Assembly: GCF_003751945.1 (NCBI RefSeq)
Contig: NZ_RJKL01000001.1
Span: 1,488,001 to 1,552,000 of the forward strand
Direction of reading: 5' to 3'
Length of the DNA: 64,000 bases
Origin: Couchioplanes caeruleus
GTDB taxonomy: Bacteria > Actinomycetota > Actinomycetes > Mycobacteriales > Micromonosporaceae
The position numbers were made by a program, and so were the translations under genes. This document shows positions 44,996-52,673 of this stretch, in pieces (position 1 is the stretch's first letter; the number at the start of each line of letters is the position of its first letter). The notes beneath the pieces are model-generated. The model made no database searches. It had not been told where the DNA came from and was given only the letters and a program-made list of their open reading frames with translations.

Positions 44996-45418
44996 TCAGC
45001 CCTGCGCTGCCCCCTGGCGCCGCTCCCACTCGTCCTTCTCGGCCTGGCTGCGCTCGACGCAGAACTCGTTGCCGACCGGATCGGCCATCACGATCCAGCC
45101 GCGGCCGTCCGGCTTGCGCTCGTCCGACACCAGCTTCGCACCGAGCTGCAGCAGCCGCTCGTACTCCTCGTCACGGGTGGTCGACGGCTGGACGTCGACG
45201 TGCACGCGGTTACGCTCCGCCCCCTTGGCATCGGGCACCCGGACGAACAGCATCATCGGCCCGCCCTCCACGGCCGGCAGCAGGCCCACCTCGTCGTCCC
45301 CGCGCTCGTCCTCGGGATGCACCGGGCAGCCGGTCACCGCACTCCAGAACTCGGCTAGTTCATAGGGCTCGTACGGCTCGGCGCAGTTCACGGTGATGTG
45401 TCGAATGACAGACGGCAT
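44996..45418 (-). CDS. VOC/glyoxalase-like protein
   Basis: A 140-residue single-domain VOC protein: HITVNCAEPYEPYELAEFW at the N-terminus, NRVHVDVQP mid-protein and the C-terminal IVMADPVGNEFCVERS, the usual strand with metal-ligand Glu. Monomers dimerise to form the active site. Actinobacteria carry many such proteins; the substrate (glyoxalase, dioxygenase or antibiotic-binding) cannot be told. ATG 45418. Confidence 0.88.
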   Translation of the reverse strand: MPSVIRHITVNCAEPYEPYELAEFWSAVTGCPVHPEDERGDDEVGLLPAVEGGPMMLFVRVPDAKGAERNRVHVDVQPSTTRDEEYERLLQLGAKLVSDERKPDGRGWIVMADPVGNEFCVERSQAEKDEWERRQGAAQG

Positions 45419-45525
45419 GCGGGTGACTCCTCGTTCGATCGTCCTGTGCCGACGCCGAACCTAACCCATGCCCGACGAGACCAGGACGCCGCTCGGGAGG
45501 CGCGACGGATCGGTACGCTACGCCG

Positions 45526-45954
45526 ATGAAGATCGCGGTCGAGGGCGGCCTCGGGCGAGACGAGGCCAGTGAGTTGTACGAGTCGGTGGGCTGGTTCGGC
45601 TACACCAGGGACCCGGACAAGCTGGTCCGCAGCCTTGCCGGGTCGCATGTGCTTCTGACCGTACGACAGGAAGACGGCCGGCTGGTGGGACTCGCCAGGA
45701 CCATCTCCGACGGGGAGACGGTCTGCTATGTGCAAGACCTTCTGGTGCGTCCCGAGGCCCAGCGTCGCGGCATCGGCCGAGTCCTGATGGAGGAACTCAA
45801 GCGTCGCTACATCGAGTGCCGTTTCTTCCTGCTCTCCACTGACCATGCCAAGACCGAGGATGCCCGCAAGTCGCACCCTTTCTACCGTTCGTTGGGTCTC
45901 ATCCCCCATGAGGAGCAGGGCATGGCAGCCTTCGGGCTGCCGGTCAAGCGGTAA
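45526..45954 (+). CDS. GNAT-family N-acetyltransferase
   Basis: A 142-residue acetyltransferase. The acetyl-CoA loop is VRPEAQRRGIGRVLMEEL (about 75-92; Q/RxxGxG/A), preceded by the strand VCYVQDLLV. PFYRSLGLIPH near the C-terminus matches the conserved FY-x-x-x-GF motif. Substrate unknown. It stands alone, with a good ATG and no operon partner. Confidence 0.87.
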   Translation: MKIAVEGGLGRDEASELYESVGWFGYTRDPDKLVRSLAGSHVLLTVRQEDGRLVGLARTISDGETVCYVQDLLVRPEAQRRGIGRVLMEELKRRYIECRFFLLSTDHAKTEDARKSHPFYRSLGLIPHEEQGMAAFGLPVKR

Positions 45955-46071
45955 CCCTCGATGGCCGAACGGAACAGCCCGGCGCCGCGTGAGCAAGGAC
46001 GCGGACCGAGCGCGCGTTCTCGGCGGCAGTCGCATACTTCCAGCCTTCGGCATTGTCGGGTCATGGGCTTC

Positions 46072-46968
46072 TCAGCCACGGCCGTACTCCTTTTCTCCAC
46101 GCCAGAAGTAGATGAGGCCGCCGAGTCCGGCGACCAGCGCCCAGGCGAGACCGGTCAACCAGAGTTGCAGCGCCGAACTCGCCAGCGGTACCCCTTCCAT
46201 CAGGGCGTGGCGGACCAGCTCGATGTAGACGAGCAGCGGGTTGGTCTCGACTACTGCCAACGGCCAGCCGGAGAGCAGTTCCTCGAACATGGTGACCGGG
46301 TAGAGCGCGGCTGAGCCGTACATCCAGAAGCGCATGACGAACGGGACAACCTGCCTCAGGTCGATCAGTGTGGAACCCAGCCTGGCGACGGTCAACGCGA
46401 GACCGACGTTGAACAGCGTCTGCATGAGCAGGACCGGCAGCAGCAGCAGCCACTGCAACGTCAGGGGCTCGCCGAAGATGAGGACGATGCCGACCAGCAC
46501 GCTCATCGACGCGATCAGATGCTGTACTTCGATCAGGGTGACCGCGATCGGCAGGCACGCCCTCGGGAAGTGCAGAGCCCGGATCAGGCCCAGGTTTGCA
46601 CTGATCGAGGAGATGCCGGTCGACACCGTCGACTGGGTGAAGATGAAGACGAACACACCGATGCACAGGTAACTGACGAAGTTGTCGATCTGCCGCTTCT
46701 GATCCAGCACCAAGCCGAAGATCAGGTAGTAGAGCACCGCATTGAGCAACGGCATCAGCAGCTGCCAGCCCCGGCCGAGTCGGGTGGCTCCGAGCGACGA
46801 CGACACCCGAGCGTTCGCGTACGACGCGATGAAGTGCCGATAACTCCAGAGTTCCTGGACGTACGCCGGAAGGGTAGGCAGCACACTGGCCGTACGAAGA
46901 CCGTGGCGCGCAGCCAGCTCTTGGAGGCCCGTAGCGGTCTCGGGATCGGCTACCGCCGTCTGTGCCAT
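46072..46968 (-). CDS. ABC-2 type permease (Wzm-like polysaccharide exporter)
   Basis: A 298-residue membrane protein with about six hydrophobic helices. LWSYRHFIASYANARVSSSLGATRLGRGW before helix 1 is the pattern of O-antigen/teichoic acid exporters, and the amphipathic GSAALYPVTMFEELLSGWP with NPLLVYIELVR is typical of the loop after helix 4-5. The start MAQTAV is chosen from conservation of length; longer starts at 47007 or 47106 are open. The ATPase partner (Wzt-like) normally adjacent is absent, so the gene is orphaned in this window. Confidence 0.85.
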   Translation of the reverse strand: MAQTAVADPETATGLQELAARHGLRTASVLPTLPAYVQELWSYRHFIASYANARVSSSLGATRLGRGWQLLMPLLNAVLYYLIFGLVLDQKRQIDNFVSYLCIGVFVFIFTQSTVSTGISSISANLGLIRALHFPRACLPIAVTLIEVQHLIASMSVLVGIVLIFGEPLTLQWLLLLPVLLMQTLFNVGLALTVARLGSTLIDLRQVVPFVMRFWMYGSAALYPVTMFEELLSGWPLAVVETNPLLVYIELVRHALMEGVPLASSALQLWLTGLAWALVAGLGGLIYFWRGEKEYGRG

Positions 46969-47120
46969 GGGTAGGCGCTCCGATCTGCTCGGTTCAATGC
47001 TTGCCATTCGCAGTACCTGCATCGACGGGACGGGCCCGTATCGACGCATCGCCACGCTAGTCGAGGTCACGTCGGAACGCAACAGTATCGTCCTTGCGTT
47101 CGGCATGTCGGGCGCTAACT

Positions 47121-47168
47121 TAAATTATTAATCTAAGCTTGACAGCCGCGCAGGCGCGGCCGCATGCT
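47121..47168 (+). promoter_or_regulatory. Predicted ROK operator and promoter of the mannanase gene
   Basis: TAAATTATTAATCTA (47121-47135) is a 15-bp imperfect palindrome (arms TAAATTA/TAATCTA, one mismatch). TTGACA (47139-47144) and, after 18 bases, CATGCT (47163-47168) make a credible -35/-10 pair. The same block occurs upstream of the ABC transporter operon (58192-58239), which is the evidence for a shared regulator. Confidence 0.75.
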
Positions 47169-47210
47169 GGGCCCGCAATCTCCGGAAGTCCGTCCCCCAC
47201 GGAGGTCCTG

Positions 47211-48212
47211 ATGAAGATTCCCCGCCCTGCCTGGGTCGCCGGCACCGCCCTGGTGCTGCTCGGCGCCGGCATGGTCCACACCGCCCCGCGGGCCGAGGCG
47301 TTCCCGGCCACTCCCCGGTCGGCCGTGACCGGCTATCTGCGGTCGATCACCGGCGCCTCGATCGTGTCCGGCCAGCACAACAAGGAGCCGGCGACCTCCC
47401 CCCGTCAGTACAGTCAGCAGGCCTACGACGTCACCGGTCAGTGGCCCGGGCTGTGGGGCGGCGACATGATGTTCCGGGCCGAGGACATCGCCCATCGGCA
47501 GAGCGTCGTCGACGAGGCCAGGGCACAGTGGTCGGCCGGCTCCCTGGTCGCGCTCACCTGGCACGCCTGCTCGCCGACCGTCGGCGCCACGTGTGAGTTC
47601 GAGGGTGGCGTGAAGACGCAGATCTCCCCCGCGCAGTTCCAGGAGATCGTCACCGGCGGCACGTACCTCAATTCGGTCTGGCGCAGCCGGATGGCGGAGG
47701 TCGTGCCCTTCCTGCGGCAGCTCAGGGACGCCGGCGTCCCTGTGCTCTGGCGCCCGTTCCACGAGATGAACGAGAGCTGGAACTGGTGGGGGGCGCGGCC
47801 CGGCGCGAACGGGGGTGCCAAGATCTTCCAGCAGATGCGCGACTACTTCGACAGCCAGGGGCTCGACAACCTCATCTGGGTGTGGAACGTCCAGGACAAT
47901 CCGGCCGGCGGCTGGGCGTCGTACTACCCGGGGAGCGGCTACGTGGACGTCGTCTCCCTGGACGCTTGGTACAAGAACCATCCGTCCGGTTCGGACTATC
48001 AGCAGATCCAGTCGATCGCGGCGGGCAAGCCGATCGCGATCGCCGAGATGGGCAAGGTGCCGGACGACGCCCTGCTCGCCGGGCAGCCGCGCTGGGCCTA
48101 CTTCATGGTCTGGTCGGAGCAGCTTCGCGGCAACAACTCGAACGCCGAGATACAGGCCGCGTACTTCCACCCCCGGGTGCTGAACCGGGGCGAGGTCCGC
48201 ATCGGAGGCTGA
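47211..48212 (+). CDS. Secreted GH26 beta-mannanase
   Basis: A 333-residue extracellular enzyme that cuts beta-1,4-mannan. Signal peptide ([20 protein letters not shown], cleavage near AEAFPA). GH26 features: SGQHNKEP near residue 48, [11 protein letters not shown], acid/base Glu in [15 protein letters not shown] (about 183) and nucleophile Glu in IAIAEMGKV (about 279). Single catalytic domain, no carbohydrate-binding module. GGAGG lies about six bases before ATG. Its promoter matches that of the mannoside ABC transporter operon 11 kb away, so it probably feeds that importer. Confidence 0.92.
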   Translation: MKIPRPAWVAGTALVLLGAGMVHTAPRAEAFPATPRSAVTGYLRSITGASIVSGQHNKEPATSPRQYSQQAYDVTGQWPGLWGGDMMFRAEDIAHRQSVVDEARAQWSAGSLVALTWHACSPTVGATCEFEGGVKTQISPAQFQEIVTGGTYLNSVWRSRMAEVVPFLRQLRDAGVPVLWRPFHEMNESWNWWGARPGANGGAKIFQQMRDYFDSQGLDNLIWVWNVQDNPAGGWASYYPGSGYVDVVSLDAWYKNHPSGSDYQQIQSIAAGKPIAIAEMGKVPDDALLAGQPRWAYFMVWSEQLRGNNSNAEIQAAYFHPRVLNRGEVRIGG

Positions 48213-48222
48213 GCTTGGCGTT

Positions 48223-48411
48223 CAACCTGAGGCGCTCCGTGACGTGACCCACGACGAGGACCGCACCGGAACCGGACCCGGGGTCATGGCCGCCCTGGGC
48301 AACGCCGCCATCGGCGCGTTATGCACCGCCGGAATGACCAACATCGCCGCCGCCACCCGGCATCGCGCCCGCGACAGTCGCCGCCCGCTGGCACTCCTCG
48401 GCATCGTCTGA
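48223..48411 (+). pseudogene. Transposase C-terminal remnant (ISAs1-like)
   Basis: In one plus frame ending at TGA 48409-48411 the codons read [58 protein letters not shown]. This matches the C-terminal end of ISAs1-type DDE transposases (TNIAAALRHHARD-like). The rest of the transposase is missing, and a few residues appear deleted within [13 protein letters not shown]. No terminal inverted repeats were found. Confidence 0.65.
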
Positions 48412-48758
48412 CCGACGTTGCCGTGGACCCTGAACGCGCCGGCGTCGTGGCGTCGGTCGAAGCGGGCTCACTCACGCGGGCGGGCGACCCGCCACGGGTT
48501 TACCACCTTGAGGGCGGCCGCCCGGCCAAGCACGGCGGCGAGTTCGTCTTCGGCGACCCCGCCACCTAGGACCTTGAGCAAGTCGCCGGGGTCTCGCGCA
48601 GCCGGCGCAGGGTCTCGGCGGCCGCGACGACCGGGTCGCCGAGCAGCTCGGCCAGATCCGGCCCGCGGGCCAGAGGGCCGCCGGGGGGCGGGCCAGCTCC
48701 CCCAGCAGCGCGGGGTGTTGAGGATCCGAACACCCCGCGCAGCCCTGGTGTTGTCGGT
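48412..48758. other. Gene-fragment region with a possible second transposase scrap
   Basis: About 350 bases without an intact gene. Plus-strand codons around 48480-48569 read AGDPPRVYHLEGGRPAKHGG then EFVFGDPAT, similar to the conserved core of a second, unrelated transposase type, ending at a stop. On the minus strand about 48590-48690 reads PDLAELLGDPVVAAAETL, a possible scrap of another gene. Together with the ISAs1-like remnant this marks an insertion hot spot. Confidence 0.4.
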
Positions 48759-49175
48759 TCAGGCGGTGGCCAGATAGTTGGTGAGGCTGTCCAGCAGCAT
48801 GTTGCTGCCCTGTTCGGCCTGGTCGCGCTCTTCGGCGGCGTCGAAGGTCTGGGAGAGGGTGACCTTGGTGCGGTCCCCGTCGGCGCTCAAGTCGAGGGTC
48901 ATGAGGACCGGCTCCTCGCGGCCGGGCACGGTCATGCCCCACACGAGTCGCTGGTGCGGCACGACCTCGGTGTAGGTGCCGGAGAGCGGGATGCGGGCGC
49001 CGCCGGGAATGACCATGACCGAGCTCCAGGCGCCGCCCGGCCGGACATCGAAGGTGACATCTTCGGCGCCGGTCCACTGCGCGTAGCGGTCGGCGGTGGT
49101 CCAGGCGGCCCACACCTGGTCGACCGGGGCGTCCAGGGTGCGGGTGAGGGTGTACTCGAAACCGGTGCCGGTCAT
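48759..49175 (-). CDS. AHSA1/SRPBCC family protein
   Basis: A 138-residue protein with the activator of Hsp90 ATPase-like fold: FEYTLTRTLDAPVDQVWAAW at the start, RYAQWTGAEDVTFDVRPGG, and DRTKVTLSQTFDAAEERDQA near the C-terminus. The MarR gene is transcribed away from it, and a 33-bp palindrome lies in the shared promoter region. This AHSA1-plus-ArsR/MarR arrangement is common in actinobacteria; the ligand is unknown. Confidence 0.9.
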   Translation of the reverse strand: MTGTGFEYTLTRTLDAPVDQVWAAWTTADRYAQWTGAEDVTFDVRPGGAWSSVMVIPGGARIPLSGTYTEVVPHQRLVWGMTVPGREEPVLMTLDLSADGDRTKVTLSQTFDAAEERDQAEQGSNMLLDSLTNYLATA

Positions 49176-49236
49176 GGTGGTCTCCTTAGTGTGGCGCCAG
49201 TGTGGCGGGGTGCGGATCGACTGAGAAGCAGAGTAT

Positions 49237-49269
49237 AGTCACGAATCTTGACGGTCAAGGTTCGTGACT
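49237..49269. promoter_or_regulatory. 33-bp palindromic operator between AHSA1 and MarR genes
   Basis: AGTCACGAATCTTGAC and its near-perfect inverse GGTCAAGGTTCGTGACT face each other (49237-49269). Only the TCTT/AAGG pair next to the centre and the central base deviate. It lies in the divergent promoter region, so the MarR protein is the expected ligand. A GTG at 49264 sits inside it. Confidence 0.85.
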
Positions 49270-49290
49270 AAGTTTGATGGAGGTGACGTC

Positions 49291-49755
49291 GTGGACGTGG
49301 TGCAGCCGCGCCCCGACCTGGGGGTGCTGACCGGACAGTTGATGCGGGCCTTGCAGGACGAGCTGTTCGCGACCCTCGCCGCACAGGGACACCCGCACGT
49401 GCGTGCGCGGCACGGCACGGTCCTGGCGTATCTCAACGCCGACGGGGCCCGGGCGACGGAGCTGTCGGCTCGTTCCGGCCAGCACAAACAGATCGTCGGC
49501 ACGATCGTCGATGAGCTCGTCGACCTCGGCTACGTGCGTCGGGAGCCCGATCCCGCCGACCGCCGCGCAAAACGCATCGTGCCCACCGCACACGGCCTCG
49601 ACGAGATCGCCAAAGCCCACGCCATCCTGGCCGCCATCGAACACCGCCTCGAACACGCCCTCGGCGAACAGCGCTTCGCCACCTTCCGGGAGGGCTTCGA
49701 AGAGATCACCCACCACCAGCGAGCCTGGCGGCAACACCGCGACCAACCGATGTGA
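49291..49755 (+). CDS. MarR-family regulator
   Basis: A 154-residue winged-helix regulator. LGVLTGQLMRALQDELFATL forms the first dimer helix; recognition segment RATELSARSGQHKQIVGTIV and the wing VRREPDPADRRAKRIVPTA. GTG 49291 is chosen because GGAGGT (49279-49284) is exactly six bases upstream; an upstream GTG (49264) lies in the operator and has no ribosome-binding site. It probably represses the divergent AHSA1 gene and itself. Confidence 0.88.
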   Translation: MDVVQPRPDLGVLTGQLMRALQDELFATLAAQGHPHVRARHGTVLAYLNADGARATELSARSGQHKQIVGTIVDELVDLGYVRREPDPADRRAKRIVPTAHGLDEIAKAHAILAAIEHRLEHALGEQRFATFREGFEEITHHQRAWRQHRDQPM

Positions 49756-49829
49756 CCGCACGCGATACGCCGGCCGAGACGTGGGTCATGGCCGGCTGTG
49801 CTACCGGCACCTGCTCTGTATGTGAAGGA

Positions 49830-49857
49830 ACGGCGGGGCCCCGTGGCGCCCCGCCGT
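49830..49857. terminator. Bidirectional hairpin terminator
   Basis: ACGGCGGGGC (49830-49839) and GCCCCGCCGT (49848-49857) form a perfect 10-bp stem with an 8-base loop, between the MarR gene and the convergent secreted-protein gene. Confidence 0.8.
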
Positions 49858-49887
49858 CCTCACCGTCGGATCGTCCTCGTGCCGGGG

Positions 49888-50250
49888 TTACGAACCCGCG
49901 ACCGGGTAGCCGTGCCAAGCGCCGTAGTAGTTGGTGCTGCTGGAGGGGTTGTCCTCGACCACCCTGAGGTTGGTCAGCACGCTGCTGAGGAACACCGCGT
50001 TGCAGTTGCCGGCGCCGTTGACCGACTCCGTCGAACGCATGCTGGTCGACGCGTCCGTGTAGTAGTTGACCCACACCGAGTGGTTGTCGTCCTCGTAGTC
50101 GCAGTATTCGAAATAGGTGCCGTCGTAGGAGTGCTGCGCATAGTTGCTCCCCTGGTTGACGTTGCTGGCGCTCGCCGGCGCGGCCCACAGACCGGCAAAG
50201 GCCGCGCTGATGACCAAGGCGCCGAGCCCGGCCTTGAGGTTACGTCGCAT
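49888..50250 (-). CDS. Small secreted protein of unknown function
   Basis: A 120-residue protein with a signal peptide (MRRNLKAGLGALVISAAFAG, cleavage near ASASNVN). The mature ~90 residues are rich in Tyr, Asn and Ser with two Cys, and look beta-rich (for example YCDYEDDNHSVWVNYY). AGAGGA precedes the ATG. I do not recognise the family. It follows the lipoprotein gene by 49 bases on the same strand. Confidence 0.75.
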   Translation of the reverse strand: MRRNLKAGLGALVISAAFAGLWAAPASASNVNQGSNYAQHSYDGTYFEYCDYEDDNHSVWVNYYTDASTSMRSTESVNGAGNCNAVFLSSVLTNLRVVEDNPSSSTNYYGAWHGYPVAGS

Positions 50251-50299
50251 GTCAGGTCCTCTCTTCGTTTCCGGATCGTGCTGTCCTGTTCCGCTGCCC

Positions 50300-51256
50300 T
50301 CACGCGGAGCTGTCCCGCTCGCCTTCTGCCGAAGGGGAAAGGGCCGTCGGTTCCGCGGAGAGCGCCTCGGCGACGTTCCGCGCCCGGGTGTTCTCCAAGC
50401 GCTTCAATCGGCTGAGTTCGGTGGCATGACGGCTGATCAGCTCGCGCTGATGCTCCGCCGTCACGTCGATGAGGGTGGGCAGGTAGCGGGTCTTGTTCTG
50501 GCATCGGACGTCCGCCAGCGCCACGGCTCGCTCCGCTTCGGTGGAGGTGCTGGCGCCCTTCCACCGGGGGTCGTCCGCGGCGGCCTTGGGCGAGGCGTAG
50601 CGGTGGCCGGCGCGTTCCATGCAGGAGGCCCACGCACGTAGGACCGCGGCAAGTCGGGGATCCTGGACGCTCGCCGCCACCGCTTGCTGCTCCAACCGGG
50701 CTGGAAGGCTCCGGTCCACGCTGGGCTCACCCTTCATGAGCCGGGCGGCCGCCTCGGCCCGGCACCCGCCCGTGGGGACGCGCTGACCGCCGTACTGCGA
50801 TGCGAGGCCGTAGAGCACCTTGTTCAGCTCGGTTGGCGTGTCGTGGTGGTGCTCGGTCAGGGCCGCGCGCACGCCGGGGTCGCGTGCGCTCCACGGCGGC
50901 GCCTGGTATCCGTGCCGAGCGGCCTGGTCCTCGTCCACCACCCCGAACCGCGCGGCACGCTCCGACGCGATCGACCGTGAGCCGAAGTCCAAAGCCGACT
51001 CTCCCGGCCCCTCCCAGCGCAGCCCGAAGCGGGTCAGACAAGCGCGCTCCAGCGTCGCCTGAGCACGGTCCGACCGGGCCTGCTCGTCGGGCGATGGCCG
51101 GTACCCGTCCAGGGGAAGTGCGGTCCCCGGCCGGGGCGGCGGTACGGGAGGCAAGGATAGCGGCGAGTCCCCCGGACTCCGCTGAATACCGCATCCCGCG
51201 ACCAAGCACAGCAGGAACACGGCCGCTCCTGCCGCGCCACCACCGATTCGTCGCAT
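50300..51256 (-). CDS. Lipoprotein of unknown function
   Basis: A 318-residue exported protein. FLLCLVAGCG is a lipobox with Cys at residue 22, so the mature protein is lipid-anchored. A Pro-rich linker (SLPPVPPPRPGTALPLDGYR) leads to a helical domain with paired Cys (ACLTRFG, GGCRAEA, ASCMERAGH, VRCQNKTR), a pattern common to actinobacterial lipoproteins of unknown role. ATG 51256 gives a proper signal peptide; the open frame continues upstream to 51298. Confidence 0.8.
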   Translation of the reverse strand: MRRIGGGAAGAAVFLLCLVAGCGIQRSPGDSPLSLPPVPPPRPGTALPLDGYRPSPDEQARSDRAQATLERACLTRFGLRWEGPGESALDFGSRSIASERAARFGVVDEDQAARHGYQAPPWSARDPGVRAALTEHHHDTPTELNKVLYGLASQYGGQRVPTGGCRAEAAARLMKGEPSVDRSLPARLEQQAVAASVQDPRLAAVLRAWASCMERAGHRYASPKAAADDPRWKGASTSTEAERAVALADVRCQNKTRYLPTLIDVTAEHQRELISRHATELSRLKRLENTRARNVAEALSAEPTALSPSAEGERDSSA

Positions 51257-51460
51257 CACGTTGCTCCCTCGTCCGTCGGCACCCGTGGTGCCGGCCACCG
51301 CACGAGCGCCGGCTGTACCGCCGCTCCCGCCGGAGAATCACTCTTCGCCACTGGCCGGGACCCAAAGGCGTGGTCGCGAGGAGTGTTCGCGGGATCAATG
51401 CTTTGGACTGCGATGCGGGAGCGTCAATAGCCGGCCGCTGTCCCGGACAAGGCCCTCGCC

Positions 51461-51739
51461 GTGACCAGCTCAGACAACGTTGTCCCGGACAGGCGACTCC
51501 GTCCCGAACAGGCTCCCGCCGCGGAGCCGGCCAAGGACCGGCTGCTCGCCGGTGCACCGACCGGCGCCAGGGCGTTCTGGGCCTTCGCGCACGGCATGGT
51601 GCTACTGGAGCTCGCCGGCCGCTTTCCGCCAGACGCGGACCTCGACACCACTTGGCGGGTCGGCGTCGGCGCCTTCCGGCCACCGGCACCGTCCAGGTGG
51701 GACCGCCGCGCCGCAGCCGGGGAACGCGAGGTCCGATAG
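51461..51739 (+). pseudogene. C-terminal fragment of a TetR-family regulator
   Basis: The plus frame reads PTGARAFWAFAHGMVLLEL followed by AGRFPPDADLDTTWRVGVGA, the typical last helices of TetR regulators with a WHG-type C-terminal domain. No DNA-binding domain is encoded upstream. The preceding 30 codons do not look like TetR. Probably a truncated relic of a regulator of the SDR gene that begins 40 bases later. Confidence 0.55.
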
Positions 51740-51778
51740 CCGCCGGACCGGGACCCGGTGATGGGTCACGATGGCGTC

Positions 51779-52522
51779 ATGAGCATGATCCTTGCGGACA
51801 AGGTGGCAGTGGTGACGGGCGGCGGCCGAGGGATCGGCGCCGGTGTGGCGCTCCGGCTGGCCCGGGACGGTGCAGACGTGGCCGTGACCTATCAGCACCG
51901 GGGTGACGACGCCGCCGCGGTGGTGGAGCAGATCGAGGCGCTCGGGCGCCGCGCGTCGGCGGTGCGAGTGGACAATGCCGACCCCGCGGCGCTGACCGCC
52001 GCGGTCAACGAGCTCGCCGCGCGGTTCGGCAGGCTGGACATCCTGGTCAACAACGCGGCGGTCTTCTTCGTCGGCCCCGTCGAGGAGCTGGGCGTGGCCG
52101 AGTTCGACCGAATGATGGCGGTCAACGTCCGGGCGCCGTTCGTCGCGGCGAAGGCGGCGCTGCGGCACCTCGGCGACGGCGGGCGCATCATCACCATCGG
52201 CAGCAACATGGTGGAGCGGACCGTCTTCCCCGGCTTCTCGCTGTACTCGATGAGCAAGACCGCCCTCGTCGGCCTGACCAAGGGGCTCAGCCGGGACGTC
52301 GGGCCGCGGGGCATCACGGTCAACCTGGTCAACCCCGGCCCGATCGACACGGAGATGAACCCGGCCGACGGCCCGGCCGCCGGCACGATCAGCCAGTTCA
52401 CCGCCGTCGGGCGGTACGGGACGCCGGCCGACATCGCGGCGGCCGTGGCCTACCTCGCCAGCGACGACGCCCGGTACGTCACCGGCGCCACGGTCAACGT
52501 CGACGGCGGCTTCACCGTCTGA
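51779..52522 (+). CDS. Short-chain dehydrogenase/reductase
   Basis: A 247-residue classical SDR: NADP motif TGGGRGIGAGVA (13-24), NNAA in place of NNAG (about 90), Ser in TIGSNMVER and catalytic SLYSMSKTALVGL (Tyr-x3-Lys), and C-terminal YVTGATVNVDGGFTV. The last segment and length match the 3-oxoacyl-ACP reductase (FabG)-like group. ATG 51779 (MSMILADKVAVV) is chosen over upstream ATG/GTG codons because it puts the Rossmann fold in its normal place. Substrate unknown. Confidence 0.9.
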   Translation: MSMILADKVAVVTGGGRGIGAGVALRLARDGADVAVTYQHRGDDAAAVVEQIEALGRRASAVRVDNADPAALTAAVNELAARFGRLDILVNNAAVFFVGPVEELGVAEFDRMMAVNVRAPFVAAKAALRHLGDGGRIITIGSNMVERTVFPGFSLYSMSKTALVGLTKGLSRDVGPRGITVNLVNPGPIDTEMNPADGPAAGTISQFTAVGRYGTPADIAAAVAYLASDDARYVTGATVNVDGGFTV

Positions 52523-52630
52523 CCGGGGCCGGACCCGAACGTTTCCACACGATCCGCCATCGAGGAGTACCTCCTACCAGCAGAACAAGGTTCAAAGACA
52601 GGCACTGACCCTCCCCCGGCCGGGGATCGG

Positions 52631-52664
52631 CGAGGCCGTCCGGAAGGTGACCCGGACGGCCTCG
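52631..52664. terminator. Bidirectional hairpin terminator
   Basis: CGAGGCCGTCCGG (52631-52643) and CCGGACGGCCTCG (52652-52664) form a perfect 13-bp stem with an 8-base loop between the convergent SDR and beta-mannosidase genes. Confidence 0.85.
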
Positions 52665-52673
52665 TGCATTGCC

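Noticed and set aside
49264..49290. GTG at 49264 as the MarR start
   Set aside because: It lies within the palindromic operator and lacks a ribosome-binding site, whereas GTG 49291 has GGAGGT six bases upstream.
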